Notes under the pieces: model-generated
The model's database searches: none
Told to the model about the DNA's origin: nothing
What the model saw: only the letters and a program-made list of their open reading frames with translations
Made by a program: the position numbers and the translations under genes
Shown: positions 18,005 to 26,444 of the stretch, in pieces
How the letters are laid out: each line of letters begins with the position of its first letter
How positions within the stretch are numbered: position 1 is the first letter of the stretch
Assembly (NCBI RefSeq): GCF_900110855.1
Contig: NZ_FOFA01000001.1
Span: forward strand, 248,001-312,000
Length of the DNA stretch: 64,000 nucleotides
Reading direction: 5' to 3'
Source of the DNA: Microlunatus flavus
Lineage (GTDB): Bacteria; Actinomycetota; Actinomycetes; Propionibacteriales; Propionibacteriaceae

Positions 18005-18381
18005 CAGTCGCCCCCGGGTTCACGGGCGACCCGGGCGCGTGCGGCGAGCGGCACGGAGGGCATGCCCGACAGCAGCGGCCGTGCCCGTACGTGGACCTCC
18101 ACCGTGACGACCCCGGCCCGGGTGCTCGTCGAGACCGTCGCCCCCGGAGGCGCGGCAGCCTTGGCCAGCCGGACGCCCTTCGCGTCCCCACGAGCGGCCT
18201 GCCGGGCCACGGCCGACGCGGTGTCGACGCAGCGCAGCTCGACGACCACGAGGAAGATCCCCCAGAGCAGCATCCCGAGCAGCACCAGGGCCGCGAGGGT
18301 GGCGACGGCCAGCTCGGCCGTCACCATCCCCCGCTCCCCCGGGCGCCGCCCGGCCGGCCCCGGCCCTCCGAGCCCGACCAC
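18001..18381 (-). CDS. TadE-family minor pilin
   Basis: A 126-residue protein. I choose the GTG at 18381 because GGAGG lies 7 nt upstream. This start also supplies the short basic leader ending RRPGERG before MVTAELAVATLAALVLLGM, giving a class-III prepilin cleavage site with Glu at +5. The internal ATG at 18327 would remove that leader. One N-terminal helix is followed by a small extracytoplasmic domain with VTVEVHVRARPLLSGMPS. It corresponds to mycobacterial Rv3655c. It overlaps the next TadE-like gene and follows the Flp gene by 14 bp. Confidence 0.85.
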   Translation of the reverse strand: MVGLGGPGPAGRRPGERGMVTAELAVATLAALVLLGMLLWGIFLVVVELRCVDTASAVARQAARGDAKGVRLAKAAAPPGATVSTSTRAGVVTVEVHVRARPLLSGMPSVPLAARARVAREPGGDW

Positions 18382-18395
18382 CGTGCGGCCTCCGC

Positions 18396-18677
18396 TCAGT
18401 GCGCGAACTTGAGGAACGTGCTCAGCACCTTCAGCACGATGGCCAGGAGGGCAGCCTTCACGGCGCCCGTCGTCACCACCGCGAGCAGCACGCCCGCGAT
18501 CGCGACCGCCGCGACGATGCCGACCGCCCACTCCGCGCTGACCATCCCCCGCTCGCGCCGCTGCCGCGGCGCGGGCACGCCCTCCGCCCAGCGCACGACC
18601 GCGCCCTCCTGGGCCGGCCCGCACGGCTCGACGGCCCCGACCGCGACCGGCGTCGCCGTGTCCTGCACCTGCTCCAT
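18396..18677 (-). CDS. DUF4244 Flp-like major pilin
   Basis: A 93-residue protein with a long leader to about residue 46 (ending PRQRRERG), then MVSAEWAVGIVAAVAIAGVLLAVVTTG and a second short hydrophobic stretch to the end. The G|M-x3-E arrangement is a prepilin peptidase site, so the mature pilin would be about 47 residues. It corresponds to Rv3656c. The ATG at 18677 has GAGGAGG a few bases upstream. Being the first gene after a long spacer, it likely has its own promoter for high pilin output. Confidence 0.85.
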   Translation of the reverse strand: MEQVQDTATPVAVGAVEPCGPAQEGAVVRWAEGVPAPRQRRERGMVSAEWAVGIVAAVAIAGVLLAVVTTGAVKAALLAIVLKVLSTFLKFAH

Positions 18678-18814
18678 CTCGGACCTCCTCAGGTCTCCCA
18701 CCCCCGCGGGGATGTCGCGTCCACCCGGACGCACTCGGAGTGTTCTCAGGGACCGCCGGATGCGCCGGTCCTGCGACGGGCTGTGCACGGAGACGACCGG
18801 TACCGAGCTCGTCC

Positions 18815-18823
18815 TGTGGACAA
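18815..18823 (-). promoter_or_regulatory. consensus DnaA box
   Basis: TGTGGACAA is the exact complement of TTGTCCACA, the actinobacterial DnaA-box consensus, lying in non-coding DNA upstream of the pilin gene. A single box is not an origin; a regulatory or titration role is inferred. Confidence 0.45.
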
Positions 18824-19247
18824 GCGGCACGGCTGCTGCAGGGCACCGCGGTCGACGCGGAGCTCGGTCGGGTGGGCGCACGGGCGACCAGCTCGGGTGG
18901 CGAAGCCGATCCACCAGGTAGGAGGTGAGGTCTGTCGGCTGAGAACCACGACGGCGCCGCGCCCGCGAGAGCCCTCCCGAGGCAACCGGCCCGGCAAGGC
19001 TTGGTCTCGGTCCGTGGCTCCTGGCACCAGAAGGCACGTCTCCCGCGACTTCTGGCCCAGCGAGCAGGGGCTGGCGCCGTGGGGGCGGACTGCGGCGGGC
19101 TGCACCCTCGCGCGGCACCGGTGGCCGCAGCGCGTGACCTCGGGCATCGGAAGCGCCCCGAAGGGCCGTGCGCCACCTCCGGGCGCAGCGGGCACGCTGC
19201 CGTACGCGCGCGAAGCCTTGCGAGCGGCCGGGCTGGCCGCCTCCTCA

Positions 19248-19310
19248 CGTCGAGTGCGCGCCGATCCGGCGGCTCGCCGGCGTGTCGGCCCGCTTCGCGC
19301 GCACTCGACG
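19248..19310 (-). terminator. 14-bp inverted repeat downstream of tadC
   Basis: Perfect 14-nt arms (19248-19261 and 19297-19310, CGTCGAGTGCGCGC) are separated by 35 nt that can also fold. It lies 170 bp past the tadC stop, so it may end the ssd-tadABC transcript. Confidence 0.45.
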
Positions 19311-19480
19311 AGAGCGGGCCCTTACGCCAGGGCCATCGTCGCCGTGGAGGCCCCGGCCGAAGCCGTCATGGCCGAGTGGCAGCGCCGACCCCAGGGCGCG
19401 CAGCGAGAGCACGATCGCCCGACGCTCGGCCACCTGGCCTGCGCTCCACGCCCGTCGAACGGACGCGGAGCCGCCCCGCG

Positions 19481-20278
19481 TCACAGGGACAGGGCGCGCG
19501 CGAGGGCGGAGGCGACCGTCGGGACGACGCCGAGCAGCAGGAAGGCGGGGATGAAGCACGTCATCAGCGGCATCACGCTGCGGACGCCGACGCTGCGGGC
19601 CACGACCTGGAGGGCGGCCTGACGCCGCTCGCGCGCCTGGGTCGCGTGGTGGCGGAGCGTACTGACGAGCAGGGTGCCCGACTCGACCGACCGGGCCAGG
19701 TCGGCCGCGGCGGGACCGAGCTGGGGGTGTCCGGCCAGCGCCTGCCAGGCCTCCGCGTCAGCGACCCCGAGGTCGGTCGCCGCCCGGACACGGCCCAGGT
19801 CCTCCGCCACCGGGCCGTCGAACGCGTCGCACACCACCGCGCAGGCGCTGCGGACGGGCAGGCCGGCGGCCAGGCAGGACGCCATGAGCTCCAGCGCCTG
19901 CGGCGTCTGCAGCACGAGGGTCTGGCGACGCCGCCGGGTGGACGACGGTTCGACCCGGCCGAGCAGCACGACGGCAGCGACGAGCAGCACCGGCGCCAGC
20001 CCGACCGACAACCAGACGGGCGCGCCGACCCGTACGGCGAGCAGGGCCGCCACGCCGGCCAGCACCGCTCCGAGACCGAGGCGTCGCCCGAGCGGCACCG
20101 CGTCCTCGCGCCCGCGCAGCCACGCGATGACCGGCCCGGGCTCCCCCGGAACCGTCGCCCCGGGCTCCCCGGACGAGCGGAGGTCGCGCGGCGGGGGCAG
20201 CAGCGCGAGCACCGTGGCTGCGGCGCACACGGCAGCCACCCAGGCCCAGGGTGACGCCGCCGCCAGGTCGACGCCCAC
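19481..20278 (-). CDS. tadC: TadC-like inner-membrane platform protein
   Basis: A 265-residue type II secretion F-domain protein with about four helices, including AWVAAVCAAATVLALLPP near the start and MPLMTCFIPAFLLLGVVPTVASAL at the end. The cytoplasmic GspF domain carries QTPQALELMASCLAAGLPV and AAADLARSVESGTLLVSTLRHHA, typical for Tad platform proteins that pair with TadB above the ATPase. The GTG at 20278 begins one base after the tadB stop (TGACGTG). It corresponds to Rv3657c. Confidence 0.88.
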   Translation of the reverse strand: MGVDLAAASPWAWVAAVCAAATVLALLPPPRDLRSSGEPGATVPGEPGPVIAWLRGREDAVPLGRRLGLGAVLAGVAALLAVRVGAPVWLSVGLAPVLLVAAVVLLGRVEPSSTRRRRQTLVLQTPQALELMASCLAAGLPVRSACAVVCDAFDGPVAEDLGRVRAATDLGVADAEAWQALAGHPQLGPAAADLARSVESGTLLVSTLRHHATQARERRQAALQVVARSVGVRSVMPLMTCFIPAFLLLGVVPTVASALARALSL

Positions 20279-20279
20279 G

Positions 20280-21119
20280 TCAGGCGCCCGCCGCGGCCGC
20301 GCCGGCGAGCCGCTCGATCCACAGGACCCCGGCCGCGGCGAGCGCGAGGCCGACCAGCAGGCACGCCCAGCCGAGCGGGCCGGCGACCAGCCAGTCCAGG
20401 GGTCGGCCGCCGAGCAGGTAGCCCAGCCCGATGCCGACCAGGGGCAGGACCGCCATGACCTTGCCGGTCGAGCGTGGCGCCGAGAGCTCCGCCGACACGA
20501 CCGACCGAAGGGACTCGTCGGAGGCCAGCCCCGACGCGACCTCCTCGAGCGCGGGCGCCATGGGCGCGCCGGTCGAGGTGGACACCTGCCAGGCCCGGGC
20601 GAGGTCACCCAGACCGCCGTGGCCGGGTCGGCCCGCCCGGGACCGCAGGGCCTCCGGCACGTCGCCGCCGATCTGCTGGACCGCGGCCGCCTCGGCGAGC
20701 ACCGGGCACTCACGCGCGACGAGCGAGAGCGCGTCCGCCGGCACCTGCCCGACGCGGACGTACGAGGCGAGCACGCCGCACGCCCGGGCGACGTCGCTCT
20801 GCGCGGCGCGAGAGCGACGGTCGGCGGCGTGCAGCGCGACCACCTGCGCGACCGTCCCGGCGGCCAGGGCGAGCGCCGCGGCGAGGACCGCGCCGCGCGC
20901 CCCGGCGACGACGCCGCCGCCGGTGACCAGCCCGGCAACGGCGACGACGGCGAGCACCCGCCGCAGACGGCGCCGTCCGGAGACCCGCACGGGCTCGCCC
21001 GCCTCGGCGCGGAACCGGGTCCGGGCGCGGGCGTCCGGTGCGGCCGGGACCGCCAGAGCGGCCGTCAGGACGGCGAGCCCGACGGCGAGGAGGGGCACCA
21101 GGCCGGGTGGCGTCGTCAT
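20280..21119 (-). CDS. tadB: TadB-like inner-membrane platform protein
   Basis: A 279-residue F-domain membrane protein starting MTTPPGLVPLLAVGLAVLTAALAVP. The cytoplasmic domain contains ACGVLASYVRVGQVPADAL and a second repeat GDLARAWQVSTSTGAPMAPALEEVA, then C-terminal helices GYLLGGRPLDWLVAGPLGWACLLVGLALAAAGVL. It forms the assembly platform with TadC. The ATG at 21119 overlaps the TadA stop (ATGA). It corresponds to Rv3658c. Confidence 0.88.
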   Translation of the reverse strand: MTTPPGLVPLLAVGLAVLTAALAVPAAPDARARTRFRAEAGEPVRVSGRRRLRRVLAVVAVAGLVTGGGVVAGARGAVLAAALALAAGTVAQVVALHAADRRSRAAQSDVARACGVLASYVRVGQVPADALSLVARECPVLAEAAAVQQIGGDVPEALRSRAGRPGHGGLGDLARAWQVSTSTGAPMAPALEEVASGLASDESLRSVVSAELSAPRSTGKVMAVLPLVGIGLGYLLGGRPLDWLVAGPLGWACLLVGLALAAAGVLWIERLAGAAAAGA

Positions 21120-22267
21120 CGCGCGAGCATCTGCTCGAGGCGGGCGCTGCCCGGTCCGAGGCGCGTGCGGCCGTCCGGGCCGAACGCGACGGCCTGCTCC
21201 GTCCGGGTCAGCCCGCTCGCGGCGTCCCGGGCGAACACCGAGATCTCGCTGACCCGTCGCCGGCCCTGCTCGTCGCGGGTGATGTGGACGGATGCGTGCA
21301 GCGCCGAAGCGATCTGCGCGTGGACGGCCAGCCTCGGCAGCCCGCCGAGCGCGGCCAGCGCCTCGAGCCGCGCGGGCACGTCGGCCGAGGAGTTGGCGTG
21401 GACCGTGCCGCAGCCGCCCTCGTGGCCCGTGTTCATGGCGGTCAGGAGGTCGGCGATCTCGGGTCCCCGGACCTCGCCGACGACGAGCCGGTCGGGTCGC
21501 ATGCGCAGCGACTGCCGGACGAGGTCGGTCAGCGTCACCGCCCCGGCGAGCTCGGAGTTGGCCGGGCGGCCCTCCATGCGCACGACGTGCGGGTGCGCGG
21601 GCGCGAGCTCGCGGGAGTCCTCGACGACCACGATGCGCTCGCGGGGCGGCACCAGGGCCAGCAGCGCCGCGAGCAGGGTGGTCTTGCCGCTGCCGGTGCC
21701 GCCGCTGACCAGGAACGCCAGCCGGGCCTCGACGACGCGCGTGAGCAGCTCGGCGGCCCCGGGCGTCAGCGAGCCGGACGCGACGCAGTCGGCCAGCGAG
21801 AAGGACCGGCGGGCCGGGACGCGGAGGCTGATGCACGTGCCCGGGTCGGCCAGCGTGCCCAGTACGGCGTGCACCCGGCTCCCGTCCGCGAGACGGGCGT
21901 CCACGAAGGGCACCGCGTCGTCGAGGCGGCGCCCGACCGACGCGGCGAGGCGCTGGGCGAGGCGGCGCACCTCGGCCTCCGAGCCGAAGCGCACCTCCGT
22001 CCGCTCGAGCCCCCGGCCGCGGTCGACGAAGACCTGGTCCGCGCCGTTGACCAGCACGTCGGTGACGCCCGGCTCGGCGAGCAGGGCCTCCAGCGGCCCG
22101 GCCCCGACGCTGTGGCGGTGCAGCAGGTCGAGCGTGTCGATCACGGCGCTGTCGCTGACCACCCGGCCCTCCGCCCGCATCGCGTCGGCGACGTCGGCCG
22201 GCGTGTGCGTACGGCCGAGGCGGGCCAGCCGCGTACGGATCGGTCCGAGGTCCTCGAGCGCGCTCAC
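21116..22267 (-). CDS. tadA: TadA/CpaF-type pilus assembly ATPase
   Basis: A 383-residue secretion ATPase powering Flp pilus assembly. The N-terminal domain contains EPGVTDVLVNGADQVFVDRG. The ATPase core has Walker A SGGTGSGKTTLL, the Asp box with VVVEDSRELAP, Walker B in RPDRLVVGEVRGPE, and the His box MNTGHEGGCGTVHANSS. The GTG at 22267 overlaps the ssd stop. It corresponds to Rv3659c. All catalytic motifs are intact. Confidence 0.94.
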   Translation of the reverse strand: MSALEDLGPIRTRLARLGRTHTPADVADAMRAEGRVVSDSAVIDTLDLLHRHSVGAGPLEALLAEPGVTDVLVNGADQVFVDRGRGLERTEVRFGSEAEVRRLAQRLAASVGRRLDDAVPFVDARLADGSRVHAVLGTLADPGTCISLRVPARRSFSLADCVASGSLTPGAAELLTRVVEARLAFLVSGGTGSGKTTLLAALLALVPPRERIVVVEDSRELAPAHPHVVRMEGRPANSELAGAVTLTDLVRQSLRMRPDRLVVGEVRGPEIADLLTAMNTGHEGGCGTVHANSSADVPARLEALAALGGLPRLAVHAQIASALHASVHITRDEQGRRRVSEISVFARDAASGLTRTEQAVAFGPDGRTRLGPGSARLEQMLAR

Positions 22268-23379
22268 GCGACCAGCTCCCCGGTGCGCACCAGCCGGTCG
22301 CAGAGCTCCCGGCAGAGGCGGGCGAGCGGGGAGCGGGCCGGGTGGCCCGGCGGGTCGCCGCGCTCGGCGGCGGCCAGCAGGGCCGGGTCCTCCTCGAGCA
22401 CCCCGGCCAGCGGGAGGTCGAGCGTCTCGGCGACGACCTCGGGGTCGAGCCGGTGCCCGCGTCCCCGGCGGACGACGACCTCGAGCTCGCGGCAGCGCGG
22501 AGCCAGCCCGCGCAGGCAGGCGTCGGCCGAGGCGACACCCCGGACGTCGGCCCGCGCGACGAGCAGCACGGTCGCCGCACGCCGCAGCACCACGTCGTGG
22601 GCCGGGTGCGCCGCCCGGGGCAGGTCGACGACGACCAGGTCGTGGCTCGCCGCGGCCGAGTCGAGTACGGCGGCCAGCTGGACCTCGCCGAGCGCGCCGG
22701 ACTCGAGCGCGGTGCGGTCCACCGCGAGCACGTCGACGCCGTCGCAGCGGGGCAGCTGCCCCGCCAGGTCGCCCAGGTGCCCGCGGGCCGAGGCGAACCG
22801 GCTCCAGCGCCACCCGGCCAGGTGCTCGGCCCCTAGGAGCACGTCGACCCCGCCGCCGACCGGGTCGGCGTCGAGGAGCAGCACGCGCCGGCCGTCAGCG
22901 GCCGCCGACAGCGCCAGCGCAGCCGCGAGCGAGGACGTCCCGACCCCGCCGGACCCGCCCGTCAGCACGAGCACCCGCCCGCGGTCGTCCCCGGACACGA
23001 GGCCGGCCAGGGCGGCCGCGAGGTCGGGGGCCGCCTCGGGCAGCAGGACGGCGGCCGCGTGCAGGCGGCTCGCCCAGGCGTACGTCTCCGCCCGCTCGTC
23101 GTCGCGACCCACCACGTGCACGCCGGTGCGGGACGGCAGCACGAGCCCGGCGACGCGGGCCGCCTGGTCGGCGCCCACGAGGACGGCCGCGGCGCCGCGC
23201 CAGGCGCTGCGGAGCAGGTCGTCCGTCGACGCCTCGTCCGCCTCCAGCCCGAGGGCGGCGACGACCGAGAGCAGGTGGCGCGCGAGGACGGCGTCCGCCG
23301 TCAGGACGAGCACGGAGCGGACGGGGCCGGGCGGTCCCGACGGCCGGGCGGCGGGGCGAGAAGGTGGGGTGGTCGGCAC
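22264..23379 (-). CDS. ssd: CpaE/Ssd-like MinD-family septum-site protein
   Basis: A 371-residue protein. Residues 1-125 form a receiver-like N-terminal domain without phosphorylation motifs. It is followed by a ParA/MinD-like ATPase with LTGGSGGVGTSSLAAALA, a deviant Walker A in which the usual final Lys is replaced (GGVGTSS). LLLDADPVGGGVDVLLG and VVVDLPRAA follow. The same lysine-deficient P-loop is known for mycobacterial Ssd (Rv3660c), which affects septation. I choose the GTG at 23379 where homology-like sequence begins; the frame upstream is not protein-like. It is the first gene of the tad operon and may position the pilus machinery. Confidence 0.85.
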   Translation of the reverse strand: MPTTPPSRPAARPSGPPGPVRSVLVLTADAVLARHLLSVVAALGLEADEASTDDLLRSAWRGAAAVLVGADQAARVAGLVLPSRTGVHVVGRDDERAETYAWASRLHAAAVLLPEAAPDLAAALAGLVSGDDRGRVLVLTGGSGGVGTSSLAAALALSAAADGRRVLLLDADPVGGGVDVLLGAEHLAGWRWSRFASARGHLGDLAGQLPRCDGVDVLAVDRTALESGALGEVQLAAVLDSAAASHDLVVVDLPRAAHPAHDVVLRRAATVLLVARADVRGVASADACLRGLAPRCRELEVVVRRGRGHRLDPEVVAETLDLPLAGVLEEDPALLAAAERGDPPGHPARSPLARLCRELCDRLVRTGELVA

Positions 23380-23430
23380 GTCGTCAGCCTTCGTCGCGGA
23401 GCCCCGGTCGTGCCGGTCGACCGGTCGGGC

Positions 23431-23471
23431 TGTGGACGACGGGCGGAGCCCGAGAACCGTCCTGTGGACGA
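23431..23471 (-). promoter_or_regulatory. pair of DnaA-like boxes upstream of ssd
   Basis: TGTGGACGA occurs at 23431-23439 and again at 23463-23471, 32 bp apart in the same orientation. Each complements TCGTCCACA, which fits the degenerate actinobacterial DnaA box (Y-Y-V-TCCACA). Regular spacing of about three helical turns supports cooperative binding, but function is inferred. Confidence 0.4.
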
Positions 23472-23559
23472 CCGGCACACCCCAGCGTGAGCGTTCGGAG
23501 CGGGCGCAGCAGGGCGCCCGCCCGCTCCGCCCGAAGCCGGTGAGTTTCCTGAAGAATCC

Positions 23560-23575
23560 TGTGAGCCACTTCACA
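23560..23575. promoter_or_regulatory. CRP/GlxR-type binding site
   Basis: TGTGAgccactTCACA matches the TGTGA-N6-TCACA consensus of CRP-family regulators at all ten positions. It lies in the divergent region, 181 bp from the ssd start and 280 bp from the methyltransferase start. Actinobacterial Crp/GlxR proteins use this consensus with cAMP. Confidence 0.65.
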
Positions 23576-23854
23576 CGAAGCGCCCGAGAAGGTAGACAGG
23601 GGTCCAGGAGATCCGGGGCCGACGACGACTCTGGATCCGGGTCCGGCGTCGCGCACCCACGCGGCGATCACCCATCGCTATGGGAGTTGCGTCCTCGGCT
23701 CGACCGGGGCCAACGCTGCAGAACGCACGCCTGGTCACACGGCGCCGGACCACCCCCACCTTCTTCGCACGCCCCCGTCTACGAGCCGCACCCGTCGCGG
23801 GGCACGCGGCCGTGGTGGACCGGCGGGCCGTCCGGCGCGACTACCGTGTGCGCC

Positions 23855-24622
23855 ATGCCCGCCGCCCCTGTCCCCGGTTCGCGCCGGCCGGGCGCCCTGC
23901 AGCCGGCGGCCGTCGACTGGATGGTCGGCGAACGGCCGGCCCGGGTCCTCGACCTGGGGTCGGGACGGGGCTCCTTCGCCACCGCCCTCGTCGAGGCCGG
24001 CCACGAGGTCTTCTGCCTCGACCACGACCCGGAGCGCGTCGCCGCTCTGCCCGCCCGGCTCGGAACCCGTCTGCACGTCGCCGGCCAGGTCGAGTCGATG
24101 CCCTACCTGTCCTGCCACTTCGACGTCGTGACCGCTGCCCAGACGCTGCACCGCTTCGCCCCGGGGCTCGCCGTCACCGAGATCGCCCGCGTGCTGCGCC
24201 CCGGCGGCCACCTGGCCGTGCTCTACCAGACCCGGGACGACACGGTCCCCTGGGTGCGCCGGCTCATGGGCATCCTGCAGCGGGTGGACCCGTCGGCGAT
24301 GCAGGGCGCGTACGGGGACGCGTCGGTCGCCGAGCTCGCGCAGAGCCCCTACTTCCACGAGCTCGAGCGGCGGAGCTTCCGCACCTGGGTGCCGACCACG
24401 CGCGACGCGCTGGTGACGATGGCCGCCCGGCGCCCGGCCGTCGCCGCCCTCCCCCAGAGCGAGCGCGACGCCGTGCTGGCCGAGGTCGGCGGTCTCTACG
24501 ACTCCTCCGCCCGTGCGCCCGAACCGTTGCTGCTGCCCTTCCGCACGAGCTGCTGGCGCGCGATGGTGGACCACTCGGGGCTGACGATCGACGAGGACCC
24601 GGCGCTGACGATCGCGGTCTGA
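23855..24622 (+). CDS. class I SAM-dependent methyltransferase (type 11)
   Basis: A 255-residue cytoplasmic methyltransferase. Motif I is RVLDLGSGRGSFATALVEAG (about 28-47), the acidic end of strand 2 FCLDHDPERV, and post-I FDVVTAAQTLHRF with LRPGGHLAVLYQTRDD. It has the UbiE/type-11 layout used for small-molecule substrates. The ATG at 23855 follows GTGTGCGCC with no clear Shine-Dalgarno. It is divergent from the ssd-tad operon and shares its control region. The substrate is unknown. Confidence 0.85.
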   Translation: MPAAPVPGSRRPGALQPAAVDWMVGERPARVLDLGSGRGSFATALVEAGHEVFCLDHDPERVAALPARLGTRLHVAGQVESMPYLSCHFDVVTAAQTLHRFAPGLAVTEIARVLRPGGHLAVLYQTRDDTVPWVRRLMGILQRVDPSAMQGAYGDASVAELAQSPYFHELERRSFRTWVPTTRDALVTMAARRPAVAALPQSERDAVLAEVGGLYDSSARAPEPLLLPFRTSCWRAMVDHSGLTIDEDPALTIAV

Positions 24623-24951
24623 GGAACGGGTCGCGTGCGGCTGCGCAGGGCTCGGCTCCGCCGACCTGGGCCGACCCGCGCTGGGGCGCAGCGAAGGGCG
24701 ACGCGCCCGAGACCGAGTCGGCACCCCGGTCTGGGCGTCGTCGCCCTCCGCGCCAGAACCCCGAGAGGTCCTGGCATGCCGTCTTTCTACCCTGTCCGAA
24801 GCAGTTCACACAGCACCGGGGTCCACGGAACCGTCGCGGCTCGCTTCGTGTCAGCGGCCTCGGGTAAGAAGGTCGGAGCGTCGTCGACGGCGCCGTCACC
24901 GCACGCCCAGCACCCGAGCACCAGTCCTGCACCGCCCCGGAGGCCAGACCC
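24623..24951. other. intergenic region upstream of the aldehyde dehydrogenase gene
   Basis: 330 bp with no credible frame. On the minus strand a half CRP-type site (TGTGA followed by N6-TCGGA) occurs near 24800-24812; too weak to call. The dehydrogenase promoter is probably in the A/T-richer part around 24780-24880. Confidence 0.45.
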
Positions 24952-26385
24952 GTGACCCTGATCGACCAGCCCGGCACCACCGGCACGCCGCTCACCGAGA
25001 GCCGCGACCCCGACGGCTCCCGGCCGATCACGATCGTCGACCCGCAGGACGGCAGCACCGTCGGCACCGTCCACAGCGCCGACGAGGGTGACGTCGCCGC
25101 CGCCGTGCAGGCCGCCCGCCGGGCCGCCGAGGGCTGGGCCGCCACCGCTCCCGCCGCCCGGGGCGCACTGCTGCACGCCATGGCCGACGCGCTCGCCGCG
25201 CGGGCCGACGAGGTCGCGGCCCTGAACACGCGCGAGACCGGCAAGCCGGCGGGCGACGCACGTGGGGGCGTCGACGCGGCCGTCGGGACGCTGCGCCAGT
25301 ACGCGGAGCTCGGCCCGCTGCACCGCACCCACAGCCTGCGCGGGGCCGACGTGGCCATCGACTACACCCGACCCGAGCCGCGCGGCGTCGTCGCCGCCGT
25401 CACCCCCTGGAACGACCCGGTCGCCGTCGCCGCGGGCCTCGTCGGCGCCGCCCTGGTCACGGGCAACACCGTCGTGCACAAGCCCAGCGAGCGCTGCCCC
25501 CACGTCGGGCGGCTGCTGGGCGAGATCTGGTCCTCCCCGCTCCCGGAGGGCGTCCTCACCACCCTCACCGGGGACGGCCGGACGGGCGCCCAGCTGGTCG
25601 GCTCCGCCGGTGTCGACGTCGTCGCGCACGTGGGCTCGACGGCGACGGGCCGTGCGATCGCGGCCGAGGCGCTGCGGACGGGTGCGCACACGATCCTCGA
25701 GAACGGCGGCAACGACGCCCTGCTCGTCGACGCCGACGTCGACCCCGCCTGGGCGGCGGCGCAGGCCGCGCTCGGCGCGTACGCGAACAGCGGCCAGATC
25801 TGCACCTCCGTCGAGCGCATCTACGTCCACGCCGACGTCGCGGACGCGTTCGTCGAGGCGCTGGTCGCCGAGGCCGAGCAGCGCAACGCGGACGGGATGG
25901 CGCCGCTGGTCGACACGCGGATGCGCGCCGAGGTGCACCGCCAGGTCGCCGCGGCGCAGCAGGCGGGCGCCCGGGTCCTCGTCGGCGGCGAGGTCCCGGC
26001 CGGTCCCGGCGCCCACTACCCGGCCACGGTCGTCGTCGACGTCGCCTCGGACACCGACCTGGTCCGCGAGGAGACCTTCGGACCCGTGGCTCCCGTGCAG
26101 GTCGTCGCGAGCTTCACCGAGGGGCTCGACCGGGCCGTCGCGTCGCGCTACGGGCTGGCCGCGACGGTCCTCACGGGTTCGCTGGAGCACACGACGGAGG
26201 CCGTCCGCCGGCTGCCCGTCGGCACCGTCAAGGTGAACGCCGTCTTCGGCGGGGCGCCGGGCGGGGCCGCGGAACCGCGGGGAGCGAGCGGGCACGGCTT
26301 CGGCTACGGTCCCGAGCTGCTCGACGAGATGACCACCCGCAAGGTCGTGCACATCGGCCGGCCGGTGCTGCGGACGCAGGCCTGA
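24952..26385 (+). CDS. NAD(P)+-dependent aldehyde dehydrogenase
   Basis: A 477-residue ALDH-superfamily enzyme oxidising an aldehyde to a carboxylate. It has the cofactor-site motif VTPWNDPVAVAAGLVGAALVTGNTVVHKPSE, the Rossmann GSTATG, the general base Glu in TILENGGNDALLV and the nucleophile Cys in NSGQICTSVERIYV. The base motif reads ENGGN rather than ELGGK/N, a minor departure. The C-terminal EETFGPVAPV is conserved. It starts with GTG at 24952 preceded by GGAGG. It appears monocistronic. The substrate cannot be inferred from neighbours. Confidence 0.9.
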   Translation: MTLIDQPGTTGTPLTESRDPDGSRPITIVDPQDGSTVGTVHSADEGDVAAAVQAARRAAEGWAATAPAARGALLHAMADALAARADEVAALNTRETGKPAGDARGGVDAAVGTLRQYAELGPLHRTHSLRGADVAIDYTRPEPRGVVAAVTPWNDPVAVAAGLVGAALVTGNTVVHKPSERCPHVGRLLGEIWSSPLPEGVLTTLTGDGRTGAQLVGSAGVDVVAHVGSTATGRAIAAEALRTGAHTILENGGNDALLVDADVDPAWAAAQAALGAYANSGQICTSVERIYVHADVADAFVEALVAEAEQRNADGMAPLVDTRMRAEVHRQVAAAQQAGARVLVGGEVPAGPGAHYPATVVVDVASDTDLVREETFGPVAPVQVVASFTEGLDRAVASRYGLAATVLTGSLEHTTEAVRRLPVGTVKVNAVFGGAPGGAAEPRGASGHGFGYGPELLDEMTTRKVVHIGRPVLRTQA

Positions 26386-26444
26386 CCTGCGCCGCGGCGC
26401 CGCGACCGCTTGACCGGCGCCGGAAGCGGCGGGACGCCGCTGGG

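Larger units (their letters stand above)
18678..19480. other. 800-bp spacer inside the pilus locus
   Basis: No frame here gives credible protein on either strand; all are Arg/Pro/Ala-rich shadows. It holds a DnaA box (18815-18823) and a 14-bp inverted repeat (19248-19310). The pilin promoter is expected near the right part of this spacer but I cannot place it. Confidence 0.6.
23380..23854. other. divergent control region between ssd-tad and the methyltransferase gene
   Basis: 475 bp with no credible coding frame. It contains two DnaA-like boxes near the ssd start and one perfect CRP-type box, and must hold promoters for both divergent units. Confidence 0.6.

Noticed and set aside
19674-23543. 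Long plus-strand open frame opposite the tad genes
   Set aside because: Composition is Arg/Ala/Pro/Ser shadow type; the minus strand has complete TadA, TadB, TadC and Ssd proteins with motifs.
24795-24812. CRP-type half site upstream of the aldehyde dehydrogenase
   Set aside because: Only one half matches TGTGA; the other reads TCGGA.
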